Assembly (NCBI RefSeq): GCF_014268755.2
Contig: NZ_CP077093.1
Location: 2,468,001-2,532,000, forward strand
Reading direction: 5' to 3'
Length of the DNA stretch: 64,000 bases
Origin: Pseudomonas vanderleydeniana
Lineage (GTDB): Bacteria > Pseudomonadota > Gammaproteobacteria > Pseudomonadales > Pseudomonadaceae
The notes below the pieces were generated by a model. The model saw only the letters and a list, made by a program, of their open reading frames with translations, was not told where the DNA came from and did no database searches. Below are positions 27,494 to 35,700 of the stretch, piece after piece. Made by a program: the position numbers and the translations under genes. How positions within the stretch are numbered: position 1 is the first letter of the stretch; every line of letters begins with the position of its first letter.

Positions 27494-27537
27494 ACGATGA
27501 ACGATGACACCGTCCCAACTGACTCCCAGGGCGGCAA

Positions 27538-28548
27538 TCAGCGCCCCTCCAGCAACTCCCCGGCCTGATCCAGCAGCGCCAGGGGGTCCTTGGCCTTGTG
27601 AATATCCACCGACAGCAACTGCCGGAACCGCCGCGCCCCCGGGAACCCGGTCCCCAGCCCCAGCACATGCCGCGTCACATGATGCATCGCGCCACCACTG
27701 GCAATATGCTCAGCCACATAGGGCCGCAACTGCGCCAGCGCTTCGGCCCGGGAAATCACCGGCGCCGTGCTGCCGAACAACTGCTGGTCCACCTCGGCCA
27801 GCAGATACGGGTTGTGATAGGCCTCGCGCCCCAGCATCACCCCGTCGAAGGTCTGCAGGTGCTCCTGGCACTGTTCCAGTGTCTTGATCCCGCCGTTGAG
27901 CACGATCTCCAGCGCCGGGAAATCCCGTTTCAACTGCGCCGCCACGTCGTAACGCAGAGGTGGAATCTCGCGGTTCTCCTTGGGCGACAAGCCTTCCAGG
28001 ATCGCGATCCGCGCATGCACGGTAAAGCTTGCGCAACCGGCTTCGCGGACCTTGCCGACGAAATCGCGGAGCTCTTCGTAGCTGTCCCGGCCATTGATCC
28101 CGATGCGGTGCTTGACCGTCACCGGAATCGACACCGCATCACGCATCGCTTTCACGCAATCGGCCACCAGTTGCGGGTGGCCCATGAGGCAGGCGCCGAT
28201 CATGTTGTTCTGCACCCGATCGCTCGGACAGCCGACATTGAGGTTCACCTCGTCATAACCGGCTTCCTCGGCCAGGCGCGCGCAGGCCGCCAGGTCGGCC
28301 GGAACGCTACCGCCCAGCTGCAGCGCGAGCGGGTGTTCGGAGACGTTGTAGCGCAGGAACCGCTCGCGATCGCCATGGAGAATGGCACCGGTGGTGACCA
28401 TTTCGGTATAGAGCAGGGTGTGCCTGGAGAGCAGGCGCAGGAAGTACCGGCAATGGCGGTCAGTCCAGTCCATCATCGGCGCCACGCTGAAGCGACGAGA
28501 GGGCTCAGGCCTTGTGTTTAGCGGATGTGAAGCGATTTCTGGGGGCAT
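27538..28548 (-). CDS. dusA: tRNA-dihydrouridine synthase A
   Basis: FMN-dependent reduction of uridines 20/20a in the tRNA D-loop. Markers: SVAPMMDWTDRHCRYFLR, the flavin region LQLGGSVPADLAACA, the active-site Cys in LNVGCPSDRVQ, HRIGINGRDSYEELRDF, and LNGGIKTLEQC. 336 residues from ATG 28548; an in-frame ATG at 28572 adds eight residues and is less likely. Because the prophage is next to this 5' end, the first codons and upstream region may be phage-supplied. I expected the transaldolase gene tal beside it; it is not here and may be on the far side of the prophage. Confidence 0.97.
   Translation of the reverse strand: MPPEIASHPLNTRPEPSRRFSVAPMMDWTDRHCRYFLRLLSRHTLLYTEMVTTGAILHGDRERFLRYNVSEHPLALQLGGSVPADLAACARLAEEAGYDEVNLNVGCPSDRVQNNMIGACLMGHPQLVADCVKAMRDAVSIPVTVKHRIGINGRDSYEELRDFVGKVREAGCASFTVHARIAILEGLSPKENREIPPLRYDVAAQLKRDFPALEIVLNGGIKTLEQCQEHLQTFDGVMLGREAYHNPYLLAEVDQQLFGSTAPVISRAEALAQLRPYVAEHIASGGAMHHVTRHVLGLGTGFPGARRFRQLLSVDIHKAKDPLALLDQAGELLEGR
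28455..28480. other. Probable prophage attachment site (attL) in the 5' end of dusA
   Basis: The conserved dusA segment encoding MMDWTD lies at 28459-28476. Prophages with dusA-specific integrases are known to recombine inside this conserved 5' segment and to restore a working gene. The integrase starts about 100 bases away and divergently, as expected. Exact borders cannot be seen because attR is outside the window. Confidence 0.55.
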
Positions 28549-28564
28549 TTTGGTATACGCGTTT

Positions 28565-28651
28565 TGTACCAATTTCGGGGGTTTTAGGGCGTTTTTGGTG
28601 TGAGAGTGGTACGATGTACCACCGCCAATTAGCTTTGTACCACCGAAAATT
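28565..28651. promoter_or_regulatory. Repeated TGTACCA sites upstream of the integrase
   Basis: TGTACCA occurs at 28565, 28615 and 28636; the last two are 21 bases apart and share TGTACCACCG. GTGGTAC at 28606-28612 and GTACCAC at 28616-28622 form a perfect 7-bp inverted repeat with a three-base spacer. They fill the space between dusA and the integrase. They are candidates for integrase arm-type sites or for an operator controlling the integrase. Confidence 0.5.
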
Positions 28652-29785
28652 ATGGCTACGATCAGAGCAAGGAAAAAGGCCGATGGAACGGTCAGCTACA
28701 CCGTCCAGATCCGCCTCAAGAAAAAGGGTGTCATAGTCTACACCGAAGCCCAGACATTCGCCCGTAAGCAGGCTGCTCAGGCATGGGCTAAGCGACGGGA
28801 GACTGAGCTGGCAGAGCCGGGAGCGATCGAGCGGGCTAGCCGCACTGGTCACACGGTCAAGCAGATGATCAACAGCTACCTAGTCGAAGCCGAGAAAGCT
28901 CGACCGTTAGGAGAGACCAAGCGGCGGACGCTCAATGCCATCAAGAACAGCTACCTGGGTGAACTGGTCGACTCCAACATCACTCAACAGGTGCTAGTGG
29001 ATTACGCGCTCTGGCGCATGGGGCCCGAGGGCGGCTCAGTCAAGCCTCAGACTGCTGGCAATGACATGGCTCACTTGGGCTCGGTGTTGTCCCTGGCCAG
29101 GGCCGCTTGGGGGTATGAGATTGATCCGCAGGCGATGCCTGATGCTCGTCTCGTGCTGAAGCGGCTCGGCTACAACATGAAGAGTCGCGAGCGAGATCGG
29201 CGCCCTACGCTAGATGAGCTTAACAAGGTGCTGGAGCATTTCTTCGATGTATTGAAGCGCCGACCTACCGCGATTCACATGCCCAAGGTCATGGCGTTTG
29301 CGATCTTCTCTACTCGGCGTATGGACGAGATCACTCGCATACTCTGGGATGATCTGGACGAGTACCAGCACGCAGTAAAAGTTCGGGATATGAAAAACCC
29401 CGGACAGAAAATCGGAAATGATGTCTGGTGCCATCTACCGGATGAGGCCTGGCAGATTGTGCAGAGCATGCCGCGACAGTGCCCCGAGATCTTCCCATAC
29501 AATACGGACTCAATCGGCACTGCGTGGTCCAGGGCGTGCAGGACGGTTGGAATCGAAGATCTACACTTTCATGATTTGCGTCATGAAGGGGTGAGCCGGC
29601 TGTTTGAAATGGACTGGGATATTCCGAGGGTTTCAAGTGTGTCTGGTCATCGAGATTGGAACTCGTTGCGACGGTACACCCATTTGCGAGGGCGGGGTGA
29701 TCGTTTCAAGAGTTGGGAGTGGATGGATAGGGTTATCCATGCGTCAGTTACCCTCGGTGCTCGGGTTGAACAACTGCCGGCGTAG
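28652..29785 (+). CDS. Tyrosine recombinase, prophage integrase
   Basis: 377 residues. An N-terminal arm-binding region (MATIRARKKADGTVSYTVQI) and a SAM-like core-binding domain (about 65-160) precede the catalytic domain. Catalytic residues: Arg222 or Arg223 in STRRMDEI, His307 and Arg310 in HDLRH, His333 in SGHRD, and nucleophile Tyr342 in RYTHL. It lies divergent from dusA and next to the probable attL. No excisionase gene is evident beside it. Integrates and excises the prophage. Confidence 0.95.
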   Translation: MATIRARKKADGTVSYTVQIRLKKKGVIVYTEAQTFARKQAAQAWAKRRETELAEPGAIERASRTGHTVKQMINSYLVEAEKARPLGETKRRTLNAIKNSYLGELVDSNITQQVLVDYALWRMGPEGGSVKPQTAGNDMAHLGSVLSLARAAWGYEIDPQAMPDARLVLKRLGYNMKSRERDRRPTLDELNKVLEHFFDVLKRRPTAIHMPKVMAFAIFSTRRMDEITRILWDDLDEYQHAVKVRDMKNPGQKIGNDVWCHLPDEAWQIVQSMPRQCPEIFPYNTDSIGTAWSRACRTVGIEDLHFHDLRHEGVSRLFEMDWDIPRVSSVSGHRDWNSLRRYTHLRGRGDRFKSWEWMDRVIHASVTLGARVEQLPA

Positions 29786-29998
29786 CGGTTGAATCCACAG
29801 CCAAGAGCAGCAGCTCACAAAAACTACCTTCCAGCAGGAATGTCGCCACCTTGCCCAAGAAGCAGTGGTCACTGGGCGCGCGTAATTTCCAGGTCATCGA
29901 AAAAAAAACTTCGTTACTGCATCCATACCGGACGCTGCCACGTATATCAAGCACGGACAGACTTTCCTGGCCGACTCTCTCCACAAAGGATCATCACG

Positions 29999-30592
29999 AT
30001 GAAACGCATTTCGATCAAAGCACCATTGATTGCGAGCTTCTTGGCCTTAGCGGTAGGTGGTGGCTTCGTTTTCAATACCGTGCAAGCGGCGACCATGGGT
30101 CACGACAGTGTCATGGTAGGCGGTCAAAGCATGTTGCCAGGTAAAGATATCGTTGATAACGCGGTAAATTCTGCAGATCACACTACCCTGGTCGCTGCTG
30201 TCAAAGCTGCCGGCCTAGTCGACACCCTCAAGGGTAAAGGTCCCTTTACCGTGTTCGCACCGGTCAATTCAGCCTTCACTGCTTTGCCCGCCGGAACCGT
30301 GGATACGTTGCTGAAGCCAGAAAACAAGGCAACCCTCAGCAAGATCCTCACTTACCACGTTGTGAGCGGTAAACTGGACATGGCCACCCTTGCCGAGAAA
30401 ATCAAGGCCGGTGGCGGCAAGGCCGAACTCACCACTGTCTCAGGAGGCAAGCTGTGGGCAATGATGAATGGTCCGCACAACATCACCATCAAAGACGAGA
30501 AAGGTAACGTCGCTGACATCACCACCTATGACGTGTACCAGTCGAACGGTGTGATACAGGTCATCGATAAGGTGCTGCTGCCGAAAAGTTGA
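29999..30592 (+). CDS. Secreted fasciclin-domain protein
   Basis: 197 residues. A signal peptide (about 1-29, ending NTVQA) is followed by one FAS1 domain: IVDNAVNSADHTTLVAAVKA, GPFTVFAPVNSAFTALPAG, ILTYHVVSGKLDM and the final SNGVIQVIDKVLLP. FAS1 proteins are periplasmic or extracellular adhesion-type proteins. In several bacteria they are controlled by an adjacent ECF sigma and anti-sigma pair, which is the order seen here. The frame extends back to 29789, but ATG 29999 gives the signal peptide and follows AAAGGA. The gap 29786-29998 shows no other gene and should hold its promoter. Confidence 0.93.
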   Translation: MKRISIKAPLIASFLALAVGGGFVFNTVQAATMGHDSVMVGGQSMLPGKDIVDNAVNSADHTTLVAAVKAAGLVDTLKGKGPFTVFAPVNSAFTALPAGTVDTLLKPENKATLSKILTYHVVSGKLDMATLAEKIKAGGGKAELTTVSGGKLWAMMNGPHNITIKDEKGNVADITTYDVYQSNGVIQVIDKVLLPKS

Positions 30593-30647
30593 CTGGCATC
30601 GCAGGTCACCATCAGTAAGATCGGCGAGTTTTATGAGGAGCCCACCC

Positions 30648-31283
30648 GTGAATGGAGCAACCGCGCGTCGTGGGCTAACCTCTAGCTGCAATCGAAATTT
30701 AGCACCTCACGACTTAATCGTTTGGAGAAATACTATTCCAATCGCCGACACCGACCAACTAATACACCTTTTAGCCCAGTGTTCACTGGGTGATCGGCGC
30801 GCATTTGAAACGCTGTATCGTAGCGTGAGTCCGCGATTGCATGGCGTGGCTCTGCGACTCATGGGACGCTCGGATCTCGCTGAAGAAGTGCTGCAGGAAA
30901 GTTTTGTACGTATTTGGAGTAATGCTTCGCGCTACCAACCCCGCCTGTCGGCACCGATGACCTGGATGATCAACATAACGCGAAACCAGGCCATCGACCA
31001 ATTAAGAAAGTATCGAGACCGTCCGCTAAATGATCTCGACGCGCAAATGTTGATTGATGACAGCCCCTCTGCACATAACCAATTGAACAGTTACCGTGAG
31101 ATCAAAGCGTTGAATCGGTGCTTGAGTAAGCTAGAGGGGATGCAACGCCAATCAATCACCATTGCCTACTTCGAAGGGCTCTCCTGTTCAGAGTTGGCCG
31201 AGTACCTTTCGGCACCGCTAGGGTCGGTGAAGTCTTGGATACGCCGGGGCATGGACCATCTACGCAGGTGCCTTGAGTCATGA
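30648..31283 (+). CDS. ECF sigma factor (SigK-like) next to the fasciclin gene
   Basis: 211 residues from GTG 30648. Region 2 is FETLYRSVSPRLHGVALRLM with EEVLQESFVRIWSNASRY and PMTWMINITRNQAIDQLRKY. Region 4 is QSITIAYFEGLSCSELAEYL with GSVKSWIRRGMDHLRRCL. The start is uncertain: an ATG at 30633 is also in frame, but GAGGAG lies seven bases before the GTG. The stop overlaps the anti-sigma start (ATGA). It probably transcribes its own operon including the fasciclin gene. The position inside a prophage is unusual. Confidence 0.9.
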   Translation: MNGATARRGLTSSCNRNLAPHDLIVWRNTIPIADTDQLIHLLAQCSLGDRRAFETLYRSVSPRLHGVALRLMGRSDLAEEVLQESFVRIWSNASRYQPRLSAPMTWMINITRNQAIDQLRKYRDRPLNDLDAQMLIDDSPSAHNQLNSYREIKALNRCLSKLEGMQRQSITIAYFEGLSCSELAEYLSAPLGSVKSWIRRGMDHLRRCLES

Positions 31284-31954
31284 ACTACCAAACTCCAAGT
31301 CTGCGCCGCGCACTTGCCGCCGACTATGCCATCGGGTTGATGCCGCCCGCTGCGAGCCGGCGCTTCGAGCAGCTGCTGCTAATAGACTCGGAACTCTGCG
31401 TAGAGCTTGCGCAATGGCAGGAGTGCCTCATGAGCCTTACTGAAACTCTGCCTGAGCAACCTGTACCGGATCGTGTTTGGCATAAAGTTACGGCGCGCAT
31501 AGATCCGCAAGCAATGCAGCCGCCTGTGAAACGGCCTCTCTGGAGCTGGTTCCGAGTGACGATTGCAGCGTGTTCACTGGCAGCAGCAGTAACGCTGGGC
31601 GTTATCTACAACCGTAACGATGTACGCTACGGTGCCACGTTGCATAGTGCTGACGCACAGTCTTGGATGAGCATTGAAACGCGAGAGGATTACCTGAGAA
31701 TCAAACCGCAAGCGTTGGCAAAAGTTGAAAAGGGACGCAGCCTGGAGATGTGGCTTATTCCGCCAGGTGGTAAACCCGTTTCCCTTGGGGTGATACCGCT
31801 AGGGGGAGAGTGGGAGATCAAATTGGGTAGCGCTCAGAAAGCTCTGATTAGTGACTCAAGCACTTTGGCTGTCAGTCTTGAGCCGGAGGGTGGATCGCCA
31901 ACAGGGCAGCCGACAGGTCCGGTGCTTTATAAGGGCGTGCTTACAGCGCTGTAA
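31280..31954 (+). CDS. Membrane anti-sigma factor (RskA type)
   Basis: 224 residues. An N-terminal cytoplasmic helical domain (LRRALAADYAIGLMPPAASR, with a WQECLMSL helix) should hold the sigma factor. A single transmembrane helix lies at about 92-110 (VTIAACSLAAAVTLGVIY). A periplasmic RskA domain follows, with SLEMWLIPPGGKPVSLG near residue 160. No HxxxCxxC zinc motif is present. Coupled to the sigma gene by an ATGA overlap. Regulated proteolysis of the periplasmic domain would release the sigma factor, by analogy with RskA. Confidence 0.9.
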   Translation: MNYQTPSLRRALAADYAIGLMPPAASRRFEQLLLIDSELCVELAQWQECLMSLTETLPEQPVPDRVWHKVTARIDPQAMQPPVKRPLWSWFRVTIAACSLAAAVTLGVIYNRNDVRYGATLHSADAQSWMSIETREDYLRIKPQALAKVEKGRSLEMWLIPPGGKPVSLGVIPLGGEWEIKLGSAQKALISDSSTLAVSLEPEGGSPTGQPTGPVLYKGVLTAL

Positions 31955-32195
31955 CTTCGAGGGGTAAGTCTTTAGATCTTTTTTCGTGGGAAACTGGCTT
32001 AGCGATCGGTCTTCCAGAGTCCCAGGCCAGCTCAATCGACTCATGAGTAGTAAACGGCAGCTTCTTGTCGATAGCCGCCGATTGTAGACGGCCATCGACA
32101 AAGGAGTGGTGAATTGAATGCAACTGGCTGGGTCGTATACAGGAGCCGACCAGTGCAGTCAGCCTGCCTGAAGTGCCTTGTTCAATTGCATACAC
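31941..32195 (-). CDS. Possible small ORF at the end of the leftward phage operon
   Basis: 84 residues, overlapping the PrtN-like gene by 37 bases and the anti-sigma 3' end by 14. Sequence includes KKLPFTTHESIELAWDSGRP. It has no domain I recognise, and the ATG has no clear ribosome site. It may be a real last gene of the leftward operon or chance. Without it, 31955-32158 holds nothing I can identify. Confidence 0.25.
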   Translation of the reverse strand: MYAIEQGTSGRLTALVGSCIRPSQLHSIHHSFVDGRLQSAAIDKKLPFTTHESIELAWDSGRPIAKPVSHEKRSKDLPLEVTAL

Positions 32196-32434
32196 TCTTT
32201 GCGCGCAGCGTCTCGCTGCTGATCTAGGTAAATCGCCAGGTCAGCAATATGAACTCCTCTGGCGCTCTTCTGGCTGGCCTCGAGGCGGGTGATCGGCAGC
32301 TTTATGTGACCGGCTAACACCTTGCGCTGAAACATGTCTGGCGTGAGGTGAGTGAAGTAATCCTTGCAGATCCGCTCCAAAGGAATGATGGCTTGGCCGT
32401 CGTACTGGGCCATGAGTATGAAGGCCGTGTTCAT
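32159..32434 (-). CDS. PrtN-like transcriptional activator (first copy)
   Basis: 91 residues: TAFILMAQYDGQAIIPLERI, then MFQRKVLAGHIKLPITRLEA SQKSARGVHIADLAIYLDQQ. This is the compact pattern of the pyocin activator PrtN family, which activates phage-tail pyocin genes in P. aeruginosa. Here it is most likely a late or early phage regulator. Start overlaps the methyltransferase stop (ATGA). A second, diverged PrtN-like gene is at 35701-36027 in the same operon. Confidence 0.8.
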   Translation of the reverse strand: MNTAFILMAQYDGQAIIPLERICKDYFTHLTPDMFQRKVLAGHIKLPITRLEASQKSARGVHIADLAIYLDQQRDAARKECMQLNKALQAG

Positions 32435-34257
32435 GCTGCCTCCCGCATTTCTGCTTCGGGGAATAATGGGTTAGCCTCGAGTAGCGCTCGATAGGGCATC
32501 GGTGATACCGAGTTGCCGCACATCCTGACTTTGGCCTTGTTGGAGAACCGTCGGCCGTCGTGCCCGAAGTCGATCTGATAGTCAGGCGGGAAGCCCTGGA
32601 TCAGGTACAGTTCGCGCGGTGTTAGCATCCGCATGCCGATGTCGACGATCACGTACGGATTGCCTCTGATCGTCACTGTCACCAGAGCCAGGCGGTCCCT
32701 GGTGGTGATGGTGGCTGCCGGATCCCGGGCGTCGTAGGTGTTGTCGCTGCCGTAGTAGCCCATTAAGAACGCTGCCACACGTTCGGCTCCCGCCTGGTGC
32801 TCTGGAGATAAGGTGCACTGCATGACGGCGAGGTGTGTTCCGCCGGCAGTGATTGCTGGGGCCTGGTCTCGCAGATCCTCGCCGACGCTGTTGTTTCGCA
32901 GGGTTACTAGACTTGCGGTGACGACGTTCTGCTGGCTGCCCGTCGTGGTCAGTGCGGTTGATGGCTCGGTCGGGTGTCGGCCTGCTGTTTGGTTGTAACC
33001 CCCGTTCTGCTGGGCGATGTAGGCAACGGTCTGATTCTCGGCATGCTCGAAGCCGCCGGCACTCACCACGGTCGCAGCCACAACTGCAAAGTGCCCGCCT
33101 TTCACCTCGCTGCAGATCGTCCGTCCCGGCTCGTCCGCCGGCATGTTGCGTTGATTGCTGGAGTTGGCATGCTCGGTGATGAATGGGGCTACGACTGGTT
33201 GTGCCAGTGCGAAGCCGTGACCGCCCGTGATTGTCGCTGCAGGTTCGATCGTTGATTGCCCCCTGAAGTCGCTGCCGCTGTGGTTGACGCTGACGATAAA
33301 GGGGTTGGGGTGGTCCAGCAGGTAGCGCCGAATGCCCTTGCGTACCCGTTCCATGGTCTTGGGTTTGAGCGGGCGCCGTACCTTGGCCGCTTTGCCTTCT
33401 GCAGCATCGAGGAAGATGGACGGGCAAGGCAGGCTCCAGTCGATGCAGCTCGCGATCGGTTTCCAGGGTAGCTGGCCGGGGCCAGGTACTTTGGCGTGGG
33501 TGGCTACCGGCCAGTTCAGCTTGACCCCATCGCGCCGAGCAATGAAGAACAGGCGCTCCCGGGTGGTAGCTGCACCGAAGTCGGCGGCAACGAGTTTGTC
33601 GTAGTGGTACTCGTAGCCGAGGTCGCGCAGCAGGTGTAGGAAGCGTGCCCAGGTCCGGCCTTTGCGCTTGGGGTCGGGCACCAGGTACTGGCGCTGAACG
33701 GGCACGCGCTCGCCTGGTTCGGCAACGCGGTTCAAGGGCTTCCCGGTGACCGGGTGTGGCACCACGTCAAGGGTGACAACCCGGCCGGTTTTCGCGCAGC
33801 GCTTAGCGACCAGCGGACACCATTGGAGGATCTGCATCACGTTCTCCATGGTGAGCATCAGCGGTCGTGTCTGACCGACCCACTTGATGACCATCCATGA
33901 GAGGGCGCGGCTTTCTTTGCTGCGTGGTTGGCCGCCGGCGGCTTGGCTGTGGTGGGTACACTCGGGGCTCGCATGAAGCCGCCCCACGGGGAGGCCCTTG
34001 GTAGCGTCGAGTGGCTGGACTTTCCGGATGTCCTCTCGGTAGTGGGTCGCCTGGCGATGGTTTGTAATGTGCATGCTGACGGCGTCGTCGTCATGGTTGA
34101 CGGCGATGTCAACGCACTCGCCCGTGGCTTGCTCCATGGCCTTGGAGGCGCCACCGCCGCCAGCAAACAGATCGATGTTCAGGTACGGCTTGAGGTTGAG
34201 GGACAGTTGCCCGTAATAGACGGCCTCGGCGAGGTTGTGCTTGCGGAAGGCGGTCAT
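32431..34257 (-). CDS. C5 cytosine DNA methyltransferase
   Basis: 608 residues. SAM-binding motif I DLFAGGGGAS (about 29-38) and catalytic loop SPECTHHSQAAGG with Cys100 (PEC in place of the usual PCQ). MENV at 137-140 is motif VI, ATTRERLFFIA is motif VIII and VRMCGNSVSPMPYRAL is motif X. The central target-recognition part holds several repeated blocks of the PAATIT...G type. Solitary, with no restriction enzyme next to it, so it probably protects phage DNA from host restriction. ATG 34257 overlaps the DUF551 stop; the 44 codons upstream are that gene's shadow. Confidence 0.9.
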   Translation of the reverse strand: MTAFRKHNLAEAVYYGQLSLNLKPYLNIDLFAGGGGASKAMEQATGECVDIAVNHDDDAVSMHITNHRQATHYREDIRKVQPLDATKGLPVGRLHASPECTHHSQAAGGQPRSKESRALSWMVIKWVGQTRPLMLTMENVMQILQWCPLVAKRCAKTGRVVTLDVVPHPVTGKPLNRVAEPGERVPVQRQYLVPDPKRKGRTWARFLHLLRDLGYEYHYDKLVAADFGAATTRERLFFIARRDGVKLNWPVATHAKVPGPGQLPWKPIASCIDWSLPCPSIFLDAAEGKAAKVRRPLKPKTMERVRKGIRRYLLDHPNPFIVSVNHSGSDFRGQSTIEPAATITGGHGFALAQPVVAPFITEHANSSNQRNMPADEPGRTICSEVKGGHFAVVAATVVSAGGFEHAENQTVAYIAQQNGGYNQTAGRHPTEPSTALTTTGSQQNVVTASLVTLRNNSVGEDLRDQAPAITAGGTHLAVMQCTLSPEHQAGAERVAAFLMGYYGSDNTYDARDPAATITTRDRLALVTVTIRGNPYVIVDIGMRMLTPRELYLIQGFPPDYQIDFGHDGRRFSNKAKVRMCGNSVSPMPYRALLEANPLFPEAEMREAA

Positions 34258-34502
34258 GGCTTGACCGCCTTGCCCTGGTGCTGAGCTTGCTGCTCCAGCT
34301 CGTCGGCATCCGGAGGTGCAGGGAGGGGCTGCCAGTGGGTAGCCTTGCTCCAAAAATCGAAACTCCCCTTTCGCTTGCCTTTGCGCCAAATATCCGCTTC
34401 CGCAATGAGGCCGCGCCTGCAGTGCTGCACTGCAACGATCACCATCATTCCATCAAGCTCATCCCCAGGCAGCCTGTCGCTGCATTTGATCCACTGGCTC
34501 AT
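34254..34502 (-). CDS. DUF551-type small phage protein
   Basis: 82 residues starting MSQWIKCSDRLPGDELDGMM, with FDFWSKATHWQPLPAPPD near the end. This is the DUF551 pattern frequent in lambdoid and Pseudomonas phages, of unknown role. Coupled on both sides by four-base overlaps. Confidence 0.8.
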   Translation of the reverse strand: MSQWIKCSDRLPGDELDGMMVIVAVQHCRRGLIAEADIWRKGKRKGSFDFWSKATHWQPLPAPPDADELEQQAQHQGKAVKP

Positions 34503-34855
34503 TGCGGCAACTCCTGTGCGCGAACTTCGGTAATGGCATCATCAGTGGCTTGAGCGGCACGCTTGGGTAGTTCAGGTTGCATGGCGCGGGCACCCGCACG
34601 GCTTCCTGCAGTTGACGTAGGGTGCGTATACCCCTCGGCAAGCTGCGCGGGTGAGCGATCCAGAGCTATCAGCGAGGCTTTGGGTGTGGCTGCCTCGCGC
34701 AGCTTTTCGTGGGGTACAAGACCCTCGGTGGTGGTGCTGAGAGGGTCAATAATGCTGGCTGCTTCGCAGCCGCAGTCTGTTATAGGCGTGGCGATCCCGC
34801 TGTCGTTGCGGAGCAAAGCGGCCTGGGCTTTTGTGGTGTCCTGTGCGTGCGTCAT
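34499..34855 (-). CDS. Hypothetical protein of the leftward phage operon
   Basis: 118 residues from ATG 34855 (MTHAQDTTKAQAALLRNDSG), Ala/Thr-rich and probably disordered over much of its length, with no recognised domain. The frame opens 31 codons earlier, but ATG 34855 overlaps the upstream 51-residue gene and the stop overlaps the next start, both by four bases, which supports it as a real gene. Confidence 0.6.
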   Translation of the reverse strand: MTHAQDTTKAQAALLRNDSGIATPITDCGCEAASIIDPLSTTTEGLVPHEKLREAATPKASLIALDRSPAQLAEGYTHPTSTAGSRAGARAMQPELPKRAAQATDDAITEVRAQELPQ

Positions 34856-35007
34856 GCCGCTTTCCTCCGGTGTTCGATAGCGAGTTGATCCATCAGGCGC
34901 TGGTGAAACGTGAGCCGGGCTTCGGTGGCCGACCACGGGCGGATCCATTCGACCTGTGGCGCGAGGACGTCAAAGCTCTTGCCGGTGTGAGTGAGGGTTC
35001 GCGACAT
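34852..35007 (-). CDS. 51-residue hypothetical phage protein
   Basis: Short gene found by reading between two overlapping neighbours. It starts MSRTLTHTGKSFDVLAPQVE and continues WIRPWSATEARLTFHQRLMD, ending in HRRKAA. The start shares a base with the upstream stop (TGATG) and the stop overlaps the next start. GGAGGCAGC before the ATG is a good ribosome site. Function unknown. Confidence 0.6.
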   Translation of the reverse strand: MSRTLTHTGKSFDVLAPQVEWIRPWSATEARLTFHQRLMDQLAIEHRRKAA

Positions 35008-35228
35008 CACGCTGCCTCCTTTTTCAGGTCGACCAGCAGCAGGGCGTTCTCGGTCGCCTTGTGCAGTCGGCGCAGGGCGTCTGGGCCGATCAGCTCATTG
35101 AGCTGGCGGTCGAACTCCTTGTTGTGGCGGAGCAGTGCGGCCAGCTCGGTGCTGGCCTTGTCGTGCTGCTGTTGCAGTTGACCGGCAGCCTCTGGGGAGA
35201 GGCGCAGCAGTGGGATGGGCCGCTTCAT
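35007..35228 (-). CDS. 73-residue hypothetical phage protein
   Basis: A mostly helical small protein (LQQQHDKASTELAALLRHNK, then RRLHKATENALLLVDLKKEA) with coiled-coil character. No family recognised. Both ends overlap neighbours by one to four bases. Confidence 0.65.
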   Translation of the reverse strand: MKRPIPLLRLSPEAAGQLQQQHDKASTELAALLRHNKEFDRQLNELIGPDALRRLHKATENALLLVDLKKEAA

Positions 35229-35653
35229 GCTGCGGTCTCCTGCTCGGCCTGCTCAAGTAGGGCTGCGATCGCCAGGATCTTGGCCCGTAGAGCGCGGGCG
35301 TTTGTTGCCTTGGTCGGGGCCTTCAGTGCCAGGAAGGTGTCAGCCGCGAGTTGTAGCTGCTTGGCCGTCGCGAGCAGGGTGGTGCGGTCGTCAGTGCTGA
35401 GCTTCGATGCCTGCAGGGCGCGCTGATAGTGGGTGTACAGCTTGTTGTGGTTCTCGCGGGCCTGATCGAGCAACAACTGCAGGTCCTGCAGTGTCCCGTG
35501 GTCGTCCGAATGCTGGATGGCCTTGCCCTCCTCGATGCCTTCAAGGTGGCCCTCGGCGCGGCCGTCGAGCAGGCCGCTCCGATAGCCGGCCCAGTAGGTC
35601 AGGCCGATGAACAGGATGGCGATGATCAGTGCGCAGATCTGCATGGTAGTCAT
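35225..35653 (-). CDS. Membrane-anchored helical phage protein
   Basis: 142 residues. One N-terminal transmembrane helix (ICALIIAILFIGLTYWAGY, about 6-24) is followed by a long charged helical region (DLQLLLDQARENHNKLYTHY, TLLATAKQLQLAADTFLAL). The layout is like phage membrane proteins that interfere with host or superinfection functions, but no specific family is recognised. The gap 35654-35700 is empty. Confidence 0.65.
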   Translation of the reverse strand: MTTMQICALIIAILFIGLTYWAGYRSGLLDGRAEGHLEGIEEGKAIQHSDDHGTLQDLQLLLDQARENHNKLYTHYQRALQASKLSTDDRTTLLATAKQLQLAADTFLALKAPTKATNARALRAKILAIAALLEQAEQETAA

Positions 35654-35700
35654 GTGGTGTACTCCTGGTGGTTTGCTGGCGGGTGGTGGCCGCTGTTGGG

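Noticed and set aside
28455..28652. tRNA gene as the attachment site
   Set aside because: No tRNA-like fold seen near the integrase; dusA fits better.
28652..32158. Separate integrated island distinct from the prophage
   Set aside because: Only one integrase and one attachment region are visible, and phage genes follow directly, so one element is simpler; a nested acquisition of the cargo is still possible.
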